NCBI GenBank assembly: GCA_945787635.1 | Contig: CALZIK010000141.1 | Location: forward strand, 1-33,419 | Source of the DNA: Thermoanaerobaculia bacterium | Lineage (GTDB): Bacteria; Acidobacteriota; Thermoanaerobaculia; Multivoradales; JAHEKO01 | Length of the DNA: 33,419 bases | Direction: 5' to 3' | Shown here: piece after piece, positions 1 to 8,718 of the stretch | Layout: each line of letters starts with the position of its first letter | Numbering within the stretch: position 1 is the stretch's first letter | Notes under the pieces: model-generated | Databases searched by the model: none | Told to the model about the DNA's origin: nothing | The model's input: the letters and a program-made list of their open reading frames with translations, nothing else | Program-made: the position numbers and the translations under genes

Positions 1-2
1 GC

Positions 3-56
3 TACAACGCGGGCAAGCCACGGGCGCCTCCGCCCGAGATTCGCTTCCGCATGTAA
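3..56 (+). CDS. C-terminal tail of an upstream gene, partial
   Basis: An open frame enters from the left edge and stops at TAA (54-56), encoding a 17-residue tail that ends PPPEIRFRM. Most third codon positions are G or C, as in the real genes of this window, which is why I read it as coding. The tail is too short to assign a family. The next gene on this strand starts 175 bases downstream, beyond a hairpin repeat, so the two are probably not tightly coupled. Confidence 0.4.
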   Translation, partial: YNAGKPRAPPPEIRFRM

Positions 57-173
57 CCAACTGCCCTGCACCGGCATCTACAATGACAAGGCTCGCGATA
101 CGCTTGCTGTCGGAATGCGCGAACACCTGACTAAAAGCCCCTGCATGGCGTCAACCCCCTCGAGCCGAGGACC

Positions 174-193
174 GGTCGACGCGAAGGTCGACC
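174..193. repeat. REP-like palindrome, GGTCGAC stem
   Basis: GGTCGAC (174-180) pairs perfectly with GTCGACC (187-193) around the 6-nt loop GCGAAG. It has the same stem as the intergenic hairpins near 2246, 13958, 13999 and 16145. It lies upstream of the chosen start at 232, in sequence that would be coding only if the gene started at an earlier ATG. Confidence 0.6.
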
Positions 194-231
194 ACTGCAA
201 CGCAGGGCGAAAGCACCAAAAGGAAGGACGG

Positions 232-882
232 TTGAAACAAGCAACTCTCAGTGTTGGACTCGCACTCTTGTTCGTGCCGATGCTGGCCGCGGTCGAAAAT
301 GCCGCGGTGAATCGCCCACGTCCCAACCTCGCCGGCGCCTGGACTCTCAACGACGCAATGAGCGAGACGGCGCACGAGAAAATGCGTGAGCTCGTGACCG
401 GGCGCCGCAGCGCGCGGGGCGGATTCGGGGGTCCCCCGAGTGGCACCGGGAGAGGCGGCCGTCCGGGCATCGAAGGTTGGGGCGGGCGCCGTGGCGGACC
501 TCGGGAAGGACAGGGTGAGGGCGGGCCGCAAGCCGGCCTCGACCGGGGCGTCGACGCCCTCGCCGTGAGCCAGACCTTCGACCAGCTCTCGATCACCTAT
601 TCCGACGACCGTCTGCGCATCCTCTTCACAGACGGCCGCAAGGACGAGCGCGACGGCCCGCTGGGAAAGGTAATCACCAAGGCCAGGTGGACCAAACAGG
701 GTGCGCTCGAGGTCGGGTCCAAGTCCCGACAAGGCAAGACCACCGAGATCTACCGGCTGGATAAGGAGAGCGGGCGGCTCCTGGTCGACATCACCGTGGC
801 CGGCCCAATGGGTGAGATCACTTTCCTGCGCACCTACGATCGATCAAAGGAAGCCGAGGAGATCCCCGAGGGCGACGGCTAG
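232..882 (+). CDS. Secreted Gly/Arg-rich hypothetical protein
   Basis: The product is 216 aa. I chose the TTG at 232 because GGAAGGA lies just upstream (222-228) and because the protein then begins with a clear signal peptide (Lys at residue 2, a hydrophobic run at about 5-20). The in-frame ATGs at 115 and 145 would add a peptide running through a REP-like hairpin. Residues 32-42 read like the 'NLAGAWTLN' opening seen in many small secreted acidobacterial proteins (recollection, not searched). Residues about 57-103 are a low-complexity stretch of Gly, Arg and Pro. The remainder alternates polar and hydrophobic residues as expected for a beta-rich domain of the type that compares DGRKDER-like and TEIYRLD-like strands. 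No catalytic motif is visible. The role is unknown, probably periplasmic or extracellular. It is convergent with the cytochrome c gene at 954. Confidence 0.75.
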   Translation: MKQATLSVGLALLFVPMLAAVENAAVNRPRPNLAGAWTLNDAMSETAHEKMRELVTGRRSARGGFGGPPSGTGRGGRPGIEGWGGRRGGPREGQGEGGPQAGLDRGVDALAVSQTFDQLSITYSDDRLRILFTDGRKDERDGPLGKVITKARWTKQGALEVGSKSRQGKTTEIYRLDKESGRLLVDITVAGPMGEITFLRTYDRSKEAEEIPEGDG

Positions 883-953
883 CCGGCCCGGAATCACGCC
901 GACCGGGCGCCGATCCTCACGGTGCCAAACCCTTTCTACCTCTCGCCGGCTAC

Positions 954-1520
954 CTACTCCAGGGGTTCCTGGATCGTCCGCAGATACTCGAGCAGGTCAT
1001 CTATCTTCCGGCGCACCAACTCCTCCTGGTCGCCGTCGCGGCCTGGCTCCTGAAAGGTCAAGCCCCAGATCGGCATCTCGCGAGTGCCGTGGCCGCGAAG
1101 CTCTTCACGGCCGTCGATCACGGCCTCGAGGCGGGCGCTCGGAAAGTCGAGCGTGCCGGAGTCGTCCGACCGCGGCCGCGAGAGCTCGGTCAGGTCCGCC
1201 GGAGCGGTCTTGAGATCTCTCGCCAGCGGACCGTCGCCGTGACCTTCGAGTCCGTGGCAGGCCGCGCAGTGGATCTGGAACAGGAGAGCGCCGCGGCCGC
1301 GCGCCTGCTCGAGCTCGCTGTCGAAATCGGCTGGCTCCCGGCCGACCGGCTCCTGGGCGGCCCTCAACGCCGAAGCACCGGCTACCCAGAGCAAGGCCAC
1401 GATGGCAAGCGACAGAAATGCCCGCACTTGGAAAACACTATCCGCGGGCGAGCGTTCGGAAAACCCGCAGAGGGACGGGCCGGAGCCCCACTCCGCCGGG
1501 TGGTACAAGAATCCTTTCAT
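954..1520 (-). CDS. Monoheme c-type cytochrome
   Basis: The product is 188 aa. One heme c site is visible, CAACH at residues 85-89, followed by GLEGHGDGPLA as in many class I cytochromes c. A REMPIWG segment places Met149 as the likely sixth heme ligand. A hydrophobic segment at about 33-55, ending ALRAA, looks like a signal peptide or anchor, so the domain is periplasmic. I chose the ATG at 1520 because AAGGA sits at proper spacing before it. That leaves about 30 residues before the hydrophobic segment, so the GTG at 1427, which starts right at that segment, is a real alternative. The role is probably small soluble electron transfer. It is divergent from the Tat-signal gene at 1601 with 80 bases between them, so they may share a control region. 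Confidence 0.85.
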   Translation of the reverse strand: MKGFLYHPAEWGSGPSLCGFSERSPADSVFQVRAFLSLAIVALLWVAGASALRAAQEPVGREPADFDSELEQARGRGALLFQIHCAACHGLEGHGDGPLARDLKTAPADLTELSRPRSDDSGTLDFPSARLEAVIDGREELRGHGTREMPIWGLTFQEPGRDGDQEELVRRKIDDLLEYLRTIQEPLE

Positions 1521-1600
1521 TCCGCATCCTTGACCGCCATCCTGACGACCGGTAGGCTGACGCACGGTATTACGCCAGTGAAGCGCAGGAGGATTCCGAC

Positions 1601-2176
1601 ATGGCACCAATGAGAAGCACCGAACAGGTGGACACCGTCCGTCGTAAGCTGCTGCGGTCGTCGATGGTCGCCGGAGGCTTTCTGGCCGCCGGTCATCTGC
1701 CCTACGCCAAGCCGGCGGTCAAGAGCTTCTTCGGGGTGCGTGGCGCCTGGGCTCAGGTCTCCATCTTCAGCGCCCAGTTCACCGGCAGCCTGCCCGACCA
1801 GGGAGGGGGGCTCGGCACGGGACAGGACGCCTGGACCTTCACCACCACGATGCCCAACACTCAGTTGACGATCAACGTGATGGTCACCGGAGGCGGTCCC
1901 ACGACGCCCGAAATCGGCCTCTTCGCGCCCGGAGTCATGACCACCGGAATCAACTTGCTCACGGGTACGGGGGGCGGCTACAACGGGGCTGTGCCGGTCG
2001 TCATCATGGTGGCGGCAGCGGGCGTCTACACCCTGGCGGTCGAAGACAGCACCAGCAACGCGTTTCAAAACGCCTTCTCCTACAAGCTCGACGTCGTAGC
2101 CAGCCTGCCGATCGTCCCCGGCAGCAAGCTGATCACGAGCGGGCCGGAAACGCTCGCCCCGGGCGGCAGCGGCTAG
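1601..2176 (+). CDS. Tat-exported protein with PPC-like beta domain
   Basis: The product is 191 aa, with AGGAGG at 1587-1592, 8 bases before the ATG. The N-terminus has a twin-arginine motif (R14-R15, RRKLLRSS), a hydrophobic stretch and a likely cleavage site near GAWAQ (48-52). The PYAKPAVKSF segment (34-43) just before that site has Lys/Pro/aromatic spacing I associate with a class of small Tat substrates (recollection only). The mature part has FTGSLPDQ, DAWTFTTTMPNTQLTI and a VYTLAVED strand, which resembles the pre-peptidase C-terminal (PPC) or similar beta-sandwich fold. No catalytic residues are visible. Export by Tat implies folding before secretion. It stands alone, between a divergent cytochrome gene and a convergent giant gene. 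Confidence 0.8.
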   Translation: MAPMRSTEQVDTVRRKLLRSSMVAGGFLAAGHLPYAKPAVKSFFGVRGAWAQVSIFSAQFTGSLPDQGGGLGTGQDAWTFTTTMPNTQLTINVMVTGGGPTTPEIGLFAPGVMTTGINLLTGTGGGYNGAVPVVIMVAAAGVYTLAVEDSTSNAFQNAFSYKLDVVASLPIVPGSKLITSGPETLAPGGSG

Positions 2177-2245
2177 CCGGCCGGCACCTGTTTTCACAAG
2201 CGGTCGAACTCCGCCTCGACCGTTTTCGGTTCGTCCACGGAATGT

Positions 2246-2270
2246 CAGTCGACACGGAGTCGACCGCTAG
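2246..2270 (-). repeat. REP-like palindrome with CTAG head
   Basis: On the minus strand this reads CTAG then CGGTCGAC, a 5-nt loop TCCGT, then GTCGACTG. It differs from the element at 16141 by a CTAG rather than GTAG head, a loop one base shorter and one mismatched pair in the outer stem. It lies in the 119-base gap between two convergent genes (ends at 2176 and 2296). Confidence 0.6.
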
Positions 2271-2295
2271 AACGGCCGGAAAGTTGTCGGATCCC

Positions 2296-5200
2296 TTAGG
2301 GCTTCAGCACCGGCTCGAGCCTCACCGTGAGTTGGCCGTCCGGGAAGATGGAGAACCCATCTCGGAACACCACGGCGACACCCGCTCGCAGGAGCAAGTC
2401 GCCATCCGGGCCCACCACCCCGTAGTTCGGTCCCACGGTGATCGTGTCACAGACGACGAACTCCTCGGCGCTCATGACCGTATCGTCCTGAAGGGTCAAG
2501 TTGTCACCGTCCGGCGCCGGGCACATGCCGCCCGGCATCACCACCACCAACGTATCGCTGGCCGCGGCGCTGGTGCCCGATGACGATGTCATCGGTCCTG
2601 TCGTGTTGATGTAGGAGCCCGGTACGGACGCCGTGACGTCTACCTGAACCACACAGTCATCGCCGGCCGGCAACTGCCCGCCCGAGACGCTCACGACGTT
2701 CGAGCCCGTAACCGCGCCCAACGTCGCGCCGGCGCAGTCGGTACCGATGTCGGGCGACGTTGCGACGGTCATGCCGGGGGGCAGGTTGTCCGTGATCGAA
2801 AGGCCGGTAACCGCAAACACGCTCGCCGAGTTGTCGATCAAGAAGGTCAAGGCGCTGCGTCCTCCCGGAGCGATGAAGTCTGGGAGGAAGACCTTGAACA
2901 GGGACGGCGGCGGATCGACCTCGAGCAGAGCGGTCGCGGGGGACGACACCGGCAGCCCCGCCTGCGACAGCTCACTGGTCGTGTTGAGGAAGGTGCCCCC
3001 TCCGGAGCCGCCGGGTACCAGGAGATTGACGGCGAAGGTGCACGAGCCGCCCGGCAAGAGGTTGCCGCCGCTGAAGGTCAGCACCGACGTCCCTGAGATT
3101 ACCGAACCGGGGCCACAGGGGTTGGCCGGCTGACCGGTCGCCGTCAGACCCGGAATGACGTCATCGAGGTTGTCGAGAAACGCCAGGTCGGCGACCGAAT
3201 CCATCGTGGACAGATTCTCGATCGTGAAGGTCAGAACCGGCGTACCGGTCGGCTTGGTCAAACCGTCAAAGAACTTGGTGAAATTGAAGAAGTCGATCAG
3301 GAGATCGTCCGAAGCGGGCTCGCCGGTGACCGCGAGTCCGTCGATCATGCCGGTGAGCATCGAGGTCGTGTTGGTGATCGTGGTCCCGAAGGGCACCGCA
3401 GCTGGAACTTGAACCGTGACGCTGAACGAACACTCGCCGCTGGTGAAGCTCCCGCCGGAGAAACTCAGGACGCTGGTGCCACTTAGCGTTCCGCCGCAGG
3501 TCCCGGAATCGAGCGGCGGCACCGCGGCGAGCCCGGCCAGAGCGGCGCCGAGATCGTCGGTAAACGCGAGACCGGTTGCGGTCTCGGAACTGAGCGAGCT
3601 AAGGCTGAACTCGAGCGTCACCGTGCCGCCCGGCGCCACCGGATCGTCGGTGAAATCCTTGGTCAGCAGGAGATCCTCGTTGGCGACGACCAGGTTGTCG
3701 GTGGCGTTCGGAAAGAACATCGCAGACGAATCGGCGCCGCGCACGCCCGGCTCGACCGGAGCCATGGGAGGCTCGCCGATGACCGCCGAGAAGAGTCGGG
3801 TCCGGTTGGGGTACGTCCCCGATGGCGTTGCCGGCGGTACCAGCAGCGGCACCGAGAAGCTGCAACTATCCGAGCCCTCGGGGCCGCCGGTCGGAGGCAG
3901 GCTACCGCCCGAGAACATCAGGACGCCAGCCCCAAAGCTCAACGCCGAGCCGGCGCCGCACGGGGTCGCGGGCAGCGCGCCGCCAGGTGCGAGGCCAAGG
4001 ACGACATCCGGATCCAGCACGTCCTCGAAGAAGATGTCGCTGACGGGGTTCGGGCTCTGGTTCGTGATCACGAACTCGAGCGTGACCGTGCCACCGGCGA
4101 TCACCGGGTCGTCGGTGAACTCCTTGGTCAGTGTCAGCCCGCCCACCACGAGCTCGGCCTGGGCCTTGTTCCCAACCGTGTTGACGCCGCCCACCGTGGC
4201 GACGACGTTCGAGGTCTCGTTTTGATACGAACCCGGTGAGGCTGCCGCGGGCACGTCGAGCGTGACGCTAAAGGTGCAGATTTCGCCCGGAGTCAGCGTG
4301 CCGCCGGTGAAGGTCAGGTTGGTCGTGCCGCTGATCAAGGAGCCGGTACCGCACACGTCGGCTTTCGGCAGGTCGTTCGCCGAAAGACCGGCCAGGCCCG
4401 TGGTGCCCACCAGATCGTCGGTGAACGCGATCGCTGTGGCGTCGCTTGGAGCCTCTAGGTCGTGCTCGATGGAAAACTCGAGAGTGACCGTGCCGCCGGG
4501 AAGTGCCGGATCGTCGGTGAAGTCCTTGGTGAGCCGCGGCGCACCCACGATGACCAGATCTCCGCTTGCCGCGGGGCCGGTCACAGGCTGTCCAATCAGC
4601 TCGAGTGCAGACGTCCTATCACCGGCACCAGAGGCTGTTCCGGTGATCTCCGAGGTGGTGTTGGTGTAGGTCCCGGCGGCAACGCCGCCGGGCACGTCGA
4701 GAACTACGTCGAAGGTGCAGGAACCCCCGGCCGCCAGGCTGCCGCCGGTGAAGATGAGCATCGTGGCGTCTGGCGGAAAGTTGGGAAACGGCGGGCTCGG
4801 GGAGCTGTCGTTGAGGTCGAACACGGTCAGCTCGGATCCTGATCCGCAGGGGTCGACCAGCGGTGCCGGATCCAGCCCAGTCGCGTCGACGAGACCATTG
4901 GCGGCCAGGCCCGGGATCGCGGTGTTGAGATCGTCGGTGAACTCGAGATCGGAGAGTGCGTCGGCGCTCGGGTTGGTGATCGTGAAGCGCAGGGTCACCG
5001 AGCCGCCCGCACCGACCGGATCGTCGATAAACTCCTTCGTGAGAATCGGCAACTCGCTGACGAAGAGTCGGTCGGTCGCCTTGTTGCCCACGACCGCTTC
5101 GCCTCCTATGGTGGCCGTGATCGCACTGGTGGTATTCGTGTAGGCACCGTCGTTGGCGGATCCGGGCACGCCGAGCGACAGGCTGAAGGTGCAAGAGCCC

Positions 5201-8200
5201 TCAGCCGCCAGGCTGCCACCGGTCAGGCTTAGAACCCCGGTACCGGCCGCGAACGCCAGCGAGGAGCCCGCGCCGCAGGGTGAGGCCGGCAGGGCGCCGC
5301 TCGGCGCCAGGCCGGTGAGCGAGCCCAGGGGGTCGAGATCGTCGTTGAACGAGATGGCGGTCGCCGGAAAATCCCGGCTCGGGTTGTTGATCGTGAACTG
5401 GAGAGTCACCGTTCCGCCCGGCGCTACCGGATCGTCGGTGAAAAGCTTTTCCAGAAACAATGTCGCGACGTCGAGCGCCGCGGTGGCGAAGCCGCTCGAG
5501 ACCGGCGAACCGGATCCGCTCAAGAGCTCGCTGGTGGTGTTGACGAAGACCCCCGTGGTGTCGGTGGTGACGTCCACGGCGACCGTGCAGGTCGACTCGG
5601 CGCCGATGGAACCCTCGATCAGCGAAATGGCGTTGTCGGGGTCCGCACCCGATCCAAGGACGAGCGTGCCGCCACAGGTGTTGGAGACGTTGGCCGGAGT
5701 GGCGAAGACCATGCCGGCCGGGAAGATGTCGGTGAAGTTCAGCGAGCTGTGCCCGATTCCGCTGGAGATCGCAATCTCCAGCGTGCTGGTGCCGCCGACC
5801 GGAATCGTGCTCGGCGTGAAGCTCTTGGAGAACCCCGGGCGTTCCCCGTCGACGACGAGGTCCGCGGTGGCACCGGGATCCGACCCGACGCTCGACGAAA
5901 GACTCGACGAGACGTTGGTATGCGTACCCACGGTGGAACTGGTGACATTGACCCGCACGGTGCACGCGCTCCCGGGGCCGAGGTCGCCACCGCTGAAGCT
6001 GATCAGGGTGCCGCCGTCCGGAGCGTTGACTACTCCGTTCGTGCAATCGGTCATGGCGCTCGACGGCGTCGCGATCAGGATGTTTATTAACGACAGGTCG
6101 TCGGTGAAGGCGAGAGCGGCCAGCGGAGCGATCCCCGTATTGGTGAGAACGAACTCGAGAGTGCTGGTGCCCCCCTGGCCGATGGTCCCGGGGTTGAAGG
6201 ACTTGCTGAAGGTGGACGAGGCGGCCGCCTCGACAAAGCCGAAGTCGTTGACCAGGCTCCGGGGCTCGACGTCCGTCAAGTTCGGGAAATACCGGGTCGG
6301 CGTGATCGCCACCGCGCAAGCGCCGAGCTGCGGGTCGGTGGTATCCACCGAAACTCGATAGCAGACCGGGGCGGACACGGTGCCAATGGGTAGGTCGGAC
6401 GCGGAGATTTCTTCAAAGGAATAGAACCCGTCCATAACCGTGCTCGTGGTCGCCAGAACCGGGTCTCCTTCGTCCACGGTATTGCTGCAGTCGTTGTCAG
6501 AGAGCAGATTCACGGTGATGTCAGGCAGGCCCTCGCCGGCGTCGAACGCACCGTTGACGGTGCCGTCGTCGCACCAGACGGTATCCCCGATGCCGGGGCG
6601 AACGACGTCCACCTGGTAGTCCTCGACCTCGCCGTCGAAGGCGAAACCCGCCGGGCCGATCACACTCACGGTACCGCTGTCTCCGCCGCTCAGGCCCGCA
6701 CCGAGCGAGGTCAGCCGAAAGCGCGCGAAGGTCGGGCCCAGCACGGGGTCCGCCGGGACGGCGAACGACAGAGCATTCGGTCCGGCCGAAACAGACGTAT
6801 CCGCGAAGATGTGCTCACCGGGATCGTCCCACGTGCCGTCGGCGTTGAAGTCGACCCAAGCGTTCAAGACGCCAGGCCCGGACGCAACCACGGTGATCTC
6901 CGTGGTGCCGCCCCGGATCAGGGCGGTTTTGAACATCACTCCGTCCTCGTCGTCGCCGTTATCGCCGTCGGAATCGACGTCGTCGCCGGTGGCGTCGGCA
7001 TTCTGATGGCCGTCCGGATCGGCATCGACCCCGGCGCCCAGAAACAAACCCGAGCCGAGCTCGTGGCGCGCGCCGTCATTGGACAGAAGGGTCGGATACT
7101 CGCCCGCCGTTGCAAACCGGGGATCCGGCGCGTCGCCGAAGTCCAGGGATTGGACGGTGGTGTTCACGGCGATCGAGTCGTTCTTCCCATTCAAGTCGGT
7201 GGTAGGCGACGAAACCGAAGCGTTATTGGTGAGTGACCCCGTCGTGGCCGTGTTCACCGTCACCTCCACCGTGATCGCCGGCGCCGGAGATCCCGCCATC
7301 GTCAGTCCCGAACGCGTGCACGTCACCACGCCCATGGCCGCCCCGCACATCCACCCGGTGCCCGTCGCGCTCACGAACGTCACGCCCGCAGGCAACGTGT
7401 CCGTCACCGTGACCGTCGCTGCATCGTCAGACGGCCCGAGGTTCGACACCGTTAGCGTATAGGTCAGGTTGTTGCCCGCAATCACCGGATCCGGCGAGTC
7501 GCTCTTCGTGATCCCAAGATCCGCTGAAGGGCTCACCGTGACCGCATAGTCCTCCACTTCGCCGTCATTGGCCGGGCCGCCGCCGGGGCCCATCACTCCC
7601 GAAGAGCTCAGCCGGAAGCGCGCAAAGGTCGAGCCCAGAGCCGCTCCAACGGGAACCGTGACCGGCACCGAAGCGGTGCCACCCGGGTGAGCGAAGACAA
7701 AGATCTCGCCCGGCCCAAACGAGCCATTGCCGTCGAAATCAAAGAAATAGTCCAAGGTGCCCGCGGCGGACGCCGTGACGCTGACCGTCGTGGCTTCACC
7801 CACGACCAGCGCGTTGGGAAACGTCACGCCGTCTTCGTCGTCCACGGCCGTGACGTCGTCGCCGGTGCCGTCGAGCGGCGTGTTGGCGTCCGGCTCCGCA
7901 TCGCGGGCGGCTCCCAACATCGGACCGGCTGCGAGATGGTGAGCTCCACCCGAAGCCAGAGTCGTCAGGTAGCTGTCTGGATCATCCCCGAAATCACAGG
8001 CCGCGGCCGCGGCCTGCTCGCAGGTTCCGGCGCCGTCGCACTCCGCGAGCGTGCAGACGTTTTCATCCGTGTCGGTGCACATGGAGCCGGACGGCACGAA
8101 GGGACCGGCCATCTGGTCACACATCCCGGCTCCGTCGCAGGCGGCGGTCGTGCAGTCCGACGGGTCGGTGTCGGTGCACGCGGTGCCCATCGTCACCGGC

Positions 8201-8517
8201 ACGGTCTGGTCGCACGTCCCCTCTCCGTCGCACTCCGCGGCCGTGCATTCCATACCATCCGTGTCGGTGCACATCGTGCCCGGTTGCAGAAAAGTCTCGA
8301 CGCACATGCCATCGATACAGTCAGACATCAGGCATTCAGACGAGGCCGGGGGGCAGTCCTCGGGCCCCTCGCAGACAAGCTCCCCAGCCGTTGCCGGCGC
8401 CGCAGCTGCCGCCAGTGAAGCAAACAGCACGAGACCCATCAAGCGCAACGTTCGGCGCCGGAGAGAGCCGCCCAGAGTTCGGATATGACGGCGGTGAAGT
8501 CGCGTGTAGAAACCCAT
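2296..8517 (-). CDS. Giant secreted DUF11/GEVEDY/SdrD-like repeat surface protein
   Basis: The product is 2073 aa. The start at 8517 is set by AAGGAG 8 bases upstream; an upstream in-frame ATG (8589) lacks this. Layout by approximate residue: signal peptide 1-44 ending PATAG; three Cys-rich units (about 86-175) with CTDTD...C...ECDGxGTC spacing; a GEVEDY module ending near 325; a DUF11 domain 331-445 opening ADLGITKSDSPDPV; a second GEVEDY module 456-632; an SdrD-B-like domain about 640-745 (IGDTVWCDD, DGFYSFEE); nine tandem Ig-like repeats from about 768 to 1995, each opening like LTKDFTDDPVAPGGTVTLEF; and a C-terminal module (about 2000-2073) ending VRLEPVLKP. The Asp-rich loops suggest calcium-stabilised domains. 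No sortase or PEP-CTERM motif is visible. It is probably displayed or released at the cell surface as an adhesin-like or structural protein. The C-terminal module is shared with the next gene. Confidence 0.9.
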   Translation of the reverse strand: MGFYTRLHRRHIRTLGGSLRRRTLRLMGLVLFASLAAAAAPATAGELVCEGPEDCPPASSECLMSDCIDGMCVETFLQPGTMCTDTDGMECTAAECDGEGTCDQTVPVTMGTACTDTDPSDCTTAACDGAGMCDQMAGPFVPSGSMCTDTDENVCTLAECDGAGTCEQAAAAACDFGDDPDSYLTTLASGGAHHLAAGPMLGAARDAEPDANTPLDGTGDDVTAVDDEDGVTFPNALVVGEATTVSVTASAAGTLDYFFDFDGNGSFGPGEIFVFAHPGGTASVPVTVPVGAALGSTFARFRLSSSGVMGPGGGPANDGEVEDYAVTVSPSADLGITKSDSPDPVIAGNNLTYTLTVSNLGPSDDAATVTVTDTLPAGVTFVSATGTGWMCGAAMGVVTCTRSGLTMAGSPAPAITVEVTVNTATTGSLTNNASVSSPTTDLNGKNDSIAVNTTVQSLDFGDAPDPRFATAGEYPTLLSNDGARHELGSGLFLGAGVDADPDGHQNADATGDDVDSDGDNGDDEDGVMFKTALIRGGTTEITVVASGPGVLNAWVDFNADGTWDDPGEHIFADTSVSAGPNALSFAVPADPVLGPTFARFRLTSLGAGLSGGDSGTVSVIGPAGFAFDGEVEDYQVDVVRPGIGDTVWCDDGTVNGAFDAGEGLPDITVNLLSDNDCSNTVDEGDPVLATTSTVMDGFYSFEEISASDLPIGTVSAPVCYRVSVDTTDPQLGACAVAITPTRYFPNLTDVEPRSLVNDFGFVEAAASSTFSKSFNPGTIGQGGTSTLEFVLTNTGIAPLAALAFTDDLSLINILIATPSSAMTDCTNGVVNAPDGGTLISFSGGDLGPGSACTVRVNVTSSTVGTHTNVSSSLSSSVGSDPGATADLVVDGERPGFSKSFTPSTIPVGGTSTLEIAISSGIGHSSLNFTDIFPAGMVFATPANVSNTCGGTLVLGSGADPDNAISLIEGSIGAESTCTVAVDVTTDTTGVFVNTTSELLSGSGSPVSSGFATAALDVATLFLEKLFTDDPVAPGGTVTLQFTINNPSRDFPATAISFNDDLDPLGSLTGLAPSGALPASPCGAGSSLAFAAGTGVLSLTGGSLAAEGSCTFSLSLGVPGSANDGAYTNTTSAITATIGGEAVVGNKATDRLFVSELPILTKEFIDDPVGAGGSVTLRFTITNPSADALSDLEFTDDLNTAIPGLAANGLVDATGLDPAPLVDPCGSGSELTVFDLNDSSPSPPFPNFPPDATMLIFTGGSLAAGGSCTFDVVLDVPGGVAAGTYTNTTSEITGTASGAGDRTSALELIGQPVTGPAASGDLVIVGAPRLTKDFTDDPALPGGTVTLEFSIEHDLEAPSDATAIAFTDDLVGTTGLAGLSANDLPKADVCGTGSLISGTTNLTFTGGTLTPGEICTFSVTLDVPAAASPGSYQNETSNVVATVGGVNTVGNKAQAELVVGGLTLTKEFTDDPVIAGGTVTLEFVITNQSPNPVSDIFFEDVLDPDVVLGLAPGGALPATPCGAGSALSFGAGVLMFSGGSLPPTGGPEGSDSCSFSVPLLVPPATPSGTYPNRTRLFSAVIGEPPMAPVEPGVRGADSSAMFFPNATDNLVVANEDLLLTKDFTDDPVAPGGTVTLEFSLSSLSSETATGLAFTDDLGAALAGLAAVPPLDSGTCGGTLSGTSVLSFSGGSFTSGECSFSVTVQVPAAVPFGTTITNTTSMLTGMIDGLAVTGEPASDDLLIDFFNFTKFFDGLTKPTGTPVLTFTIENLSTMDSVADLAFLDNLDDVIPGLTATGQPANPCGPGSVISGTSVLTFSGGNLLPGGSCTFAVNLLVPGGSGGGTFLNTTSELSQAGLPVSSPATALLEVDPPPSLFKVFLPDFIAPGGRSALTFLIDNSASVFAVTGLSITDNLPPGMTVATSPDIGTDCAGATLGAVTGSNVVSVSGGQLPAGDDCVVQVDVTASVPGSYINTTGPMTSSSGTSAAASDTLVVVMPGGMCPAPDGDNLTLQDDTVMSAEEFVVCDTITVGPNYGVVGPDGDLLLRAGVAVVFRDGFSIFPDGQLTVRLEPVLKP

Positions 8518-8674
8518 GCTTACGTCTCCTTGAACTGGTGGCAACCGCCGTGAGAGGGCGTGTCGAACGCCAAGGGCCTTTTTCTGCAAGTCCCGCTAGT
8601 CTAGCGCAAGAACACCCGTCACATCCTGACGCATCGCTCCTTTTGCATGGAAGTAATCTTCCGGCTCCCGAAGA

Positions 8675-8694
8675 GCCCGCCCTGAACGGCGGGC
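8675..8694 (-). terminator. Stem-loop downstream of the 8719 gene
   Basis: GCCCGCC (8675-8681) and GGCGGGC (8688-8694) form a perfect 7-bp stem around a 6-nt loop. On the minus strand it lies 24 bases after the stop of the 750-aa gene and is followed by a second small hairpin (GGCTC TTCG GGAGCC). There is no clear T-run, so it could be a weak terminator, or a member of the same 7-bp/6-nt palindrome family found elsewhere in the window. Confidence 0.4.
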
Positions 8695-8718
8695 ACGCTG
8701 AACGCTGTCCTCAAAACC

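Noticed and set aside
21-36. CGGGC/GCCCG hairpin with a 6-nt loop near the left edge
   Set aside because: It falls inside the probable coding tail 3-56 and has no GTAG head, so it may be chance in GC-rich codons.
886-908. GCCCGG/CCGGGC inverted repeat between convergent genes
   Set aside because: The stem is only 6 bp with an 11-nt loop and no T-run on either strand; too weak to call a terminator.
2747-6361. Long open frames on the plus strand opposite the giant gene, up to 402 codons
   Set aside because: They are antisense to a continuous 2073-codon gene with clear repeats; the high GC and repeated codons keep the opposite strand open. They have no ribosome sites or recognisable domains.
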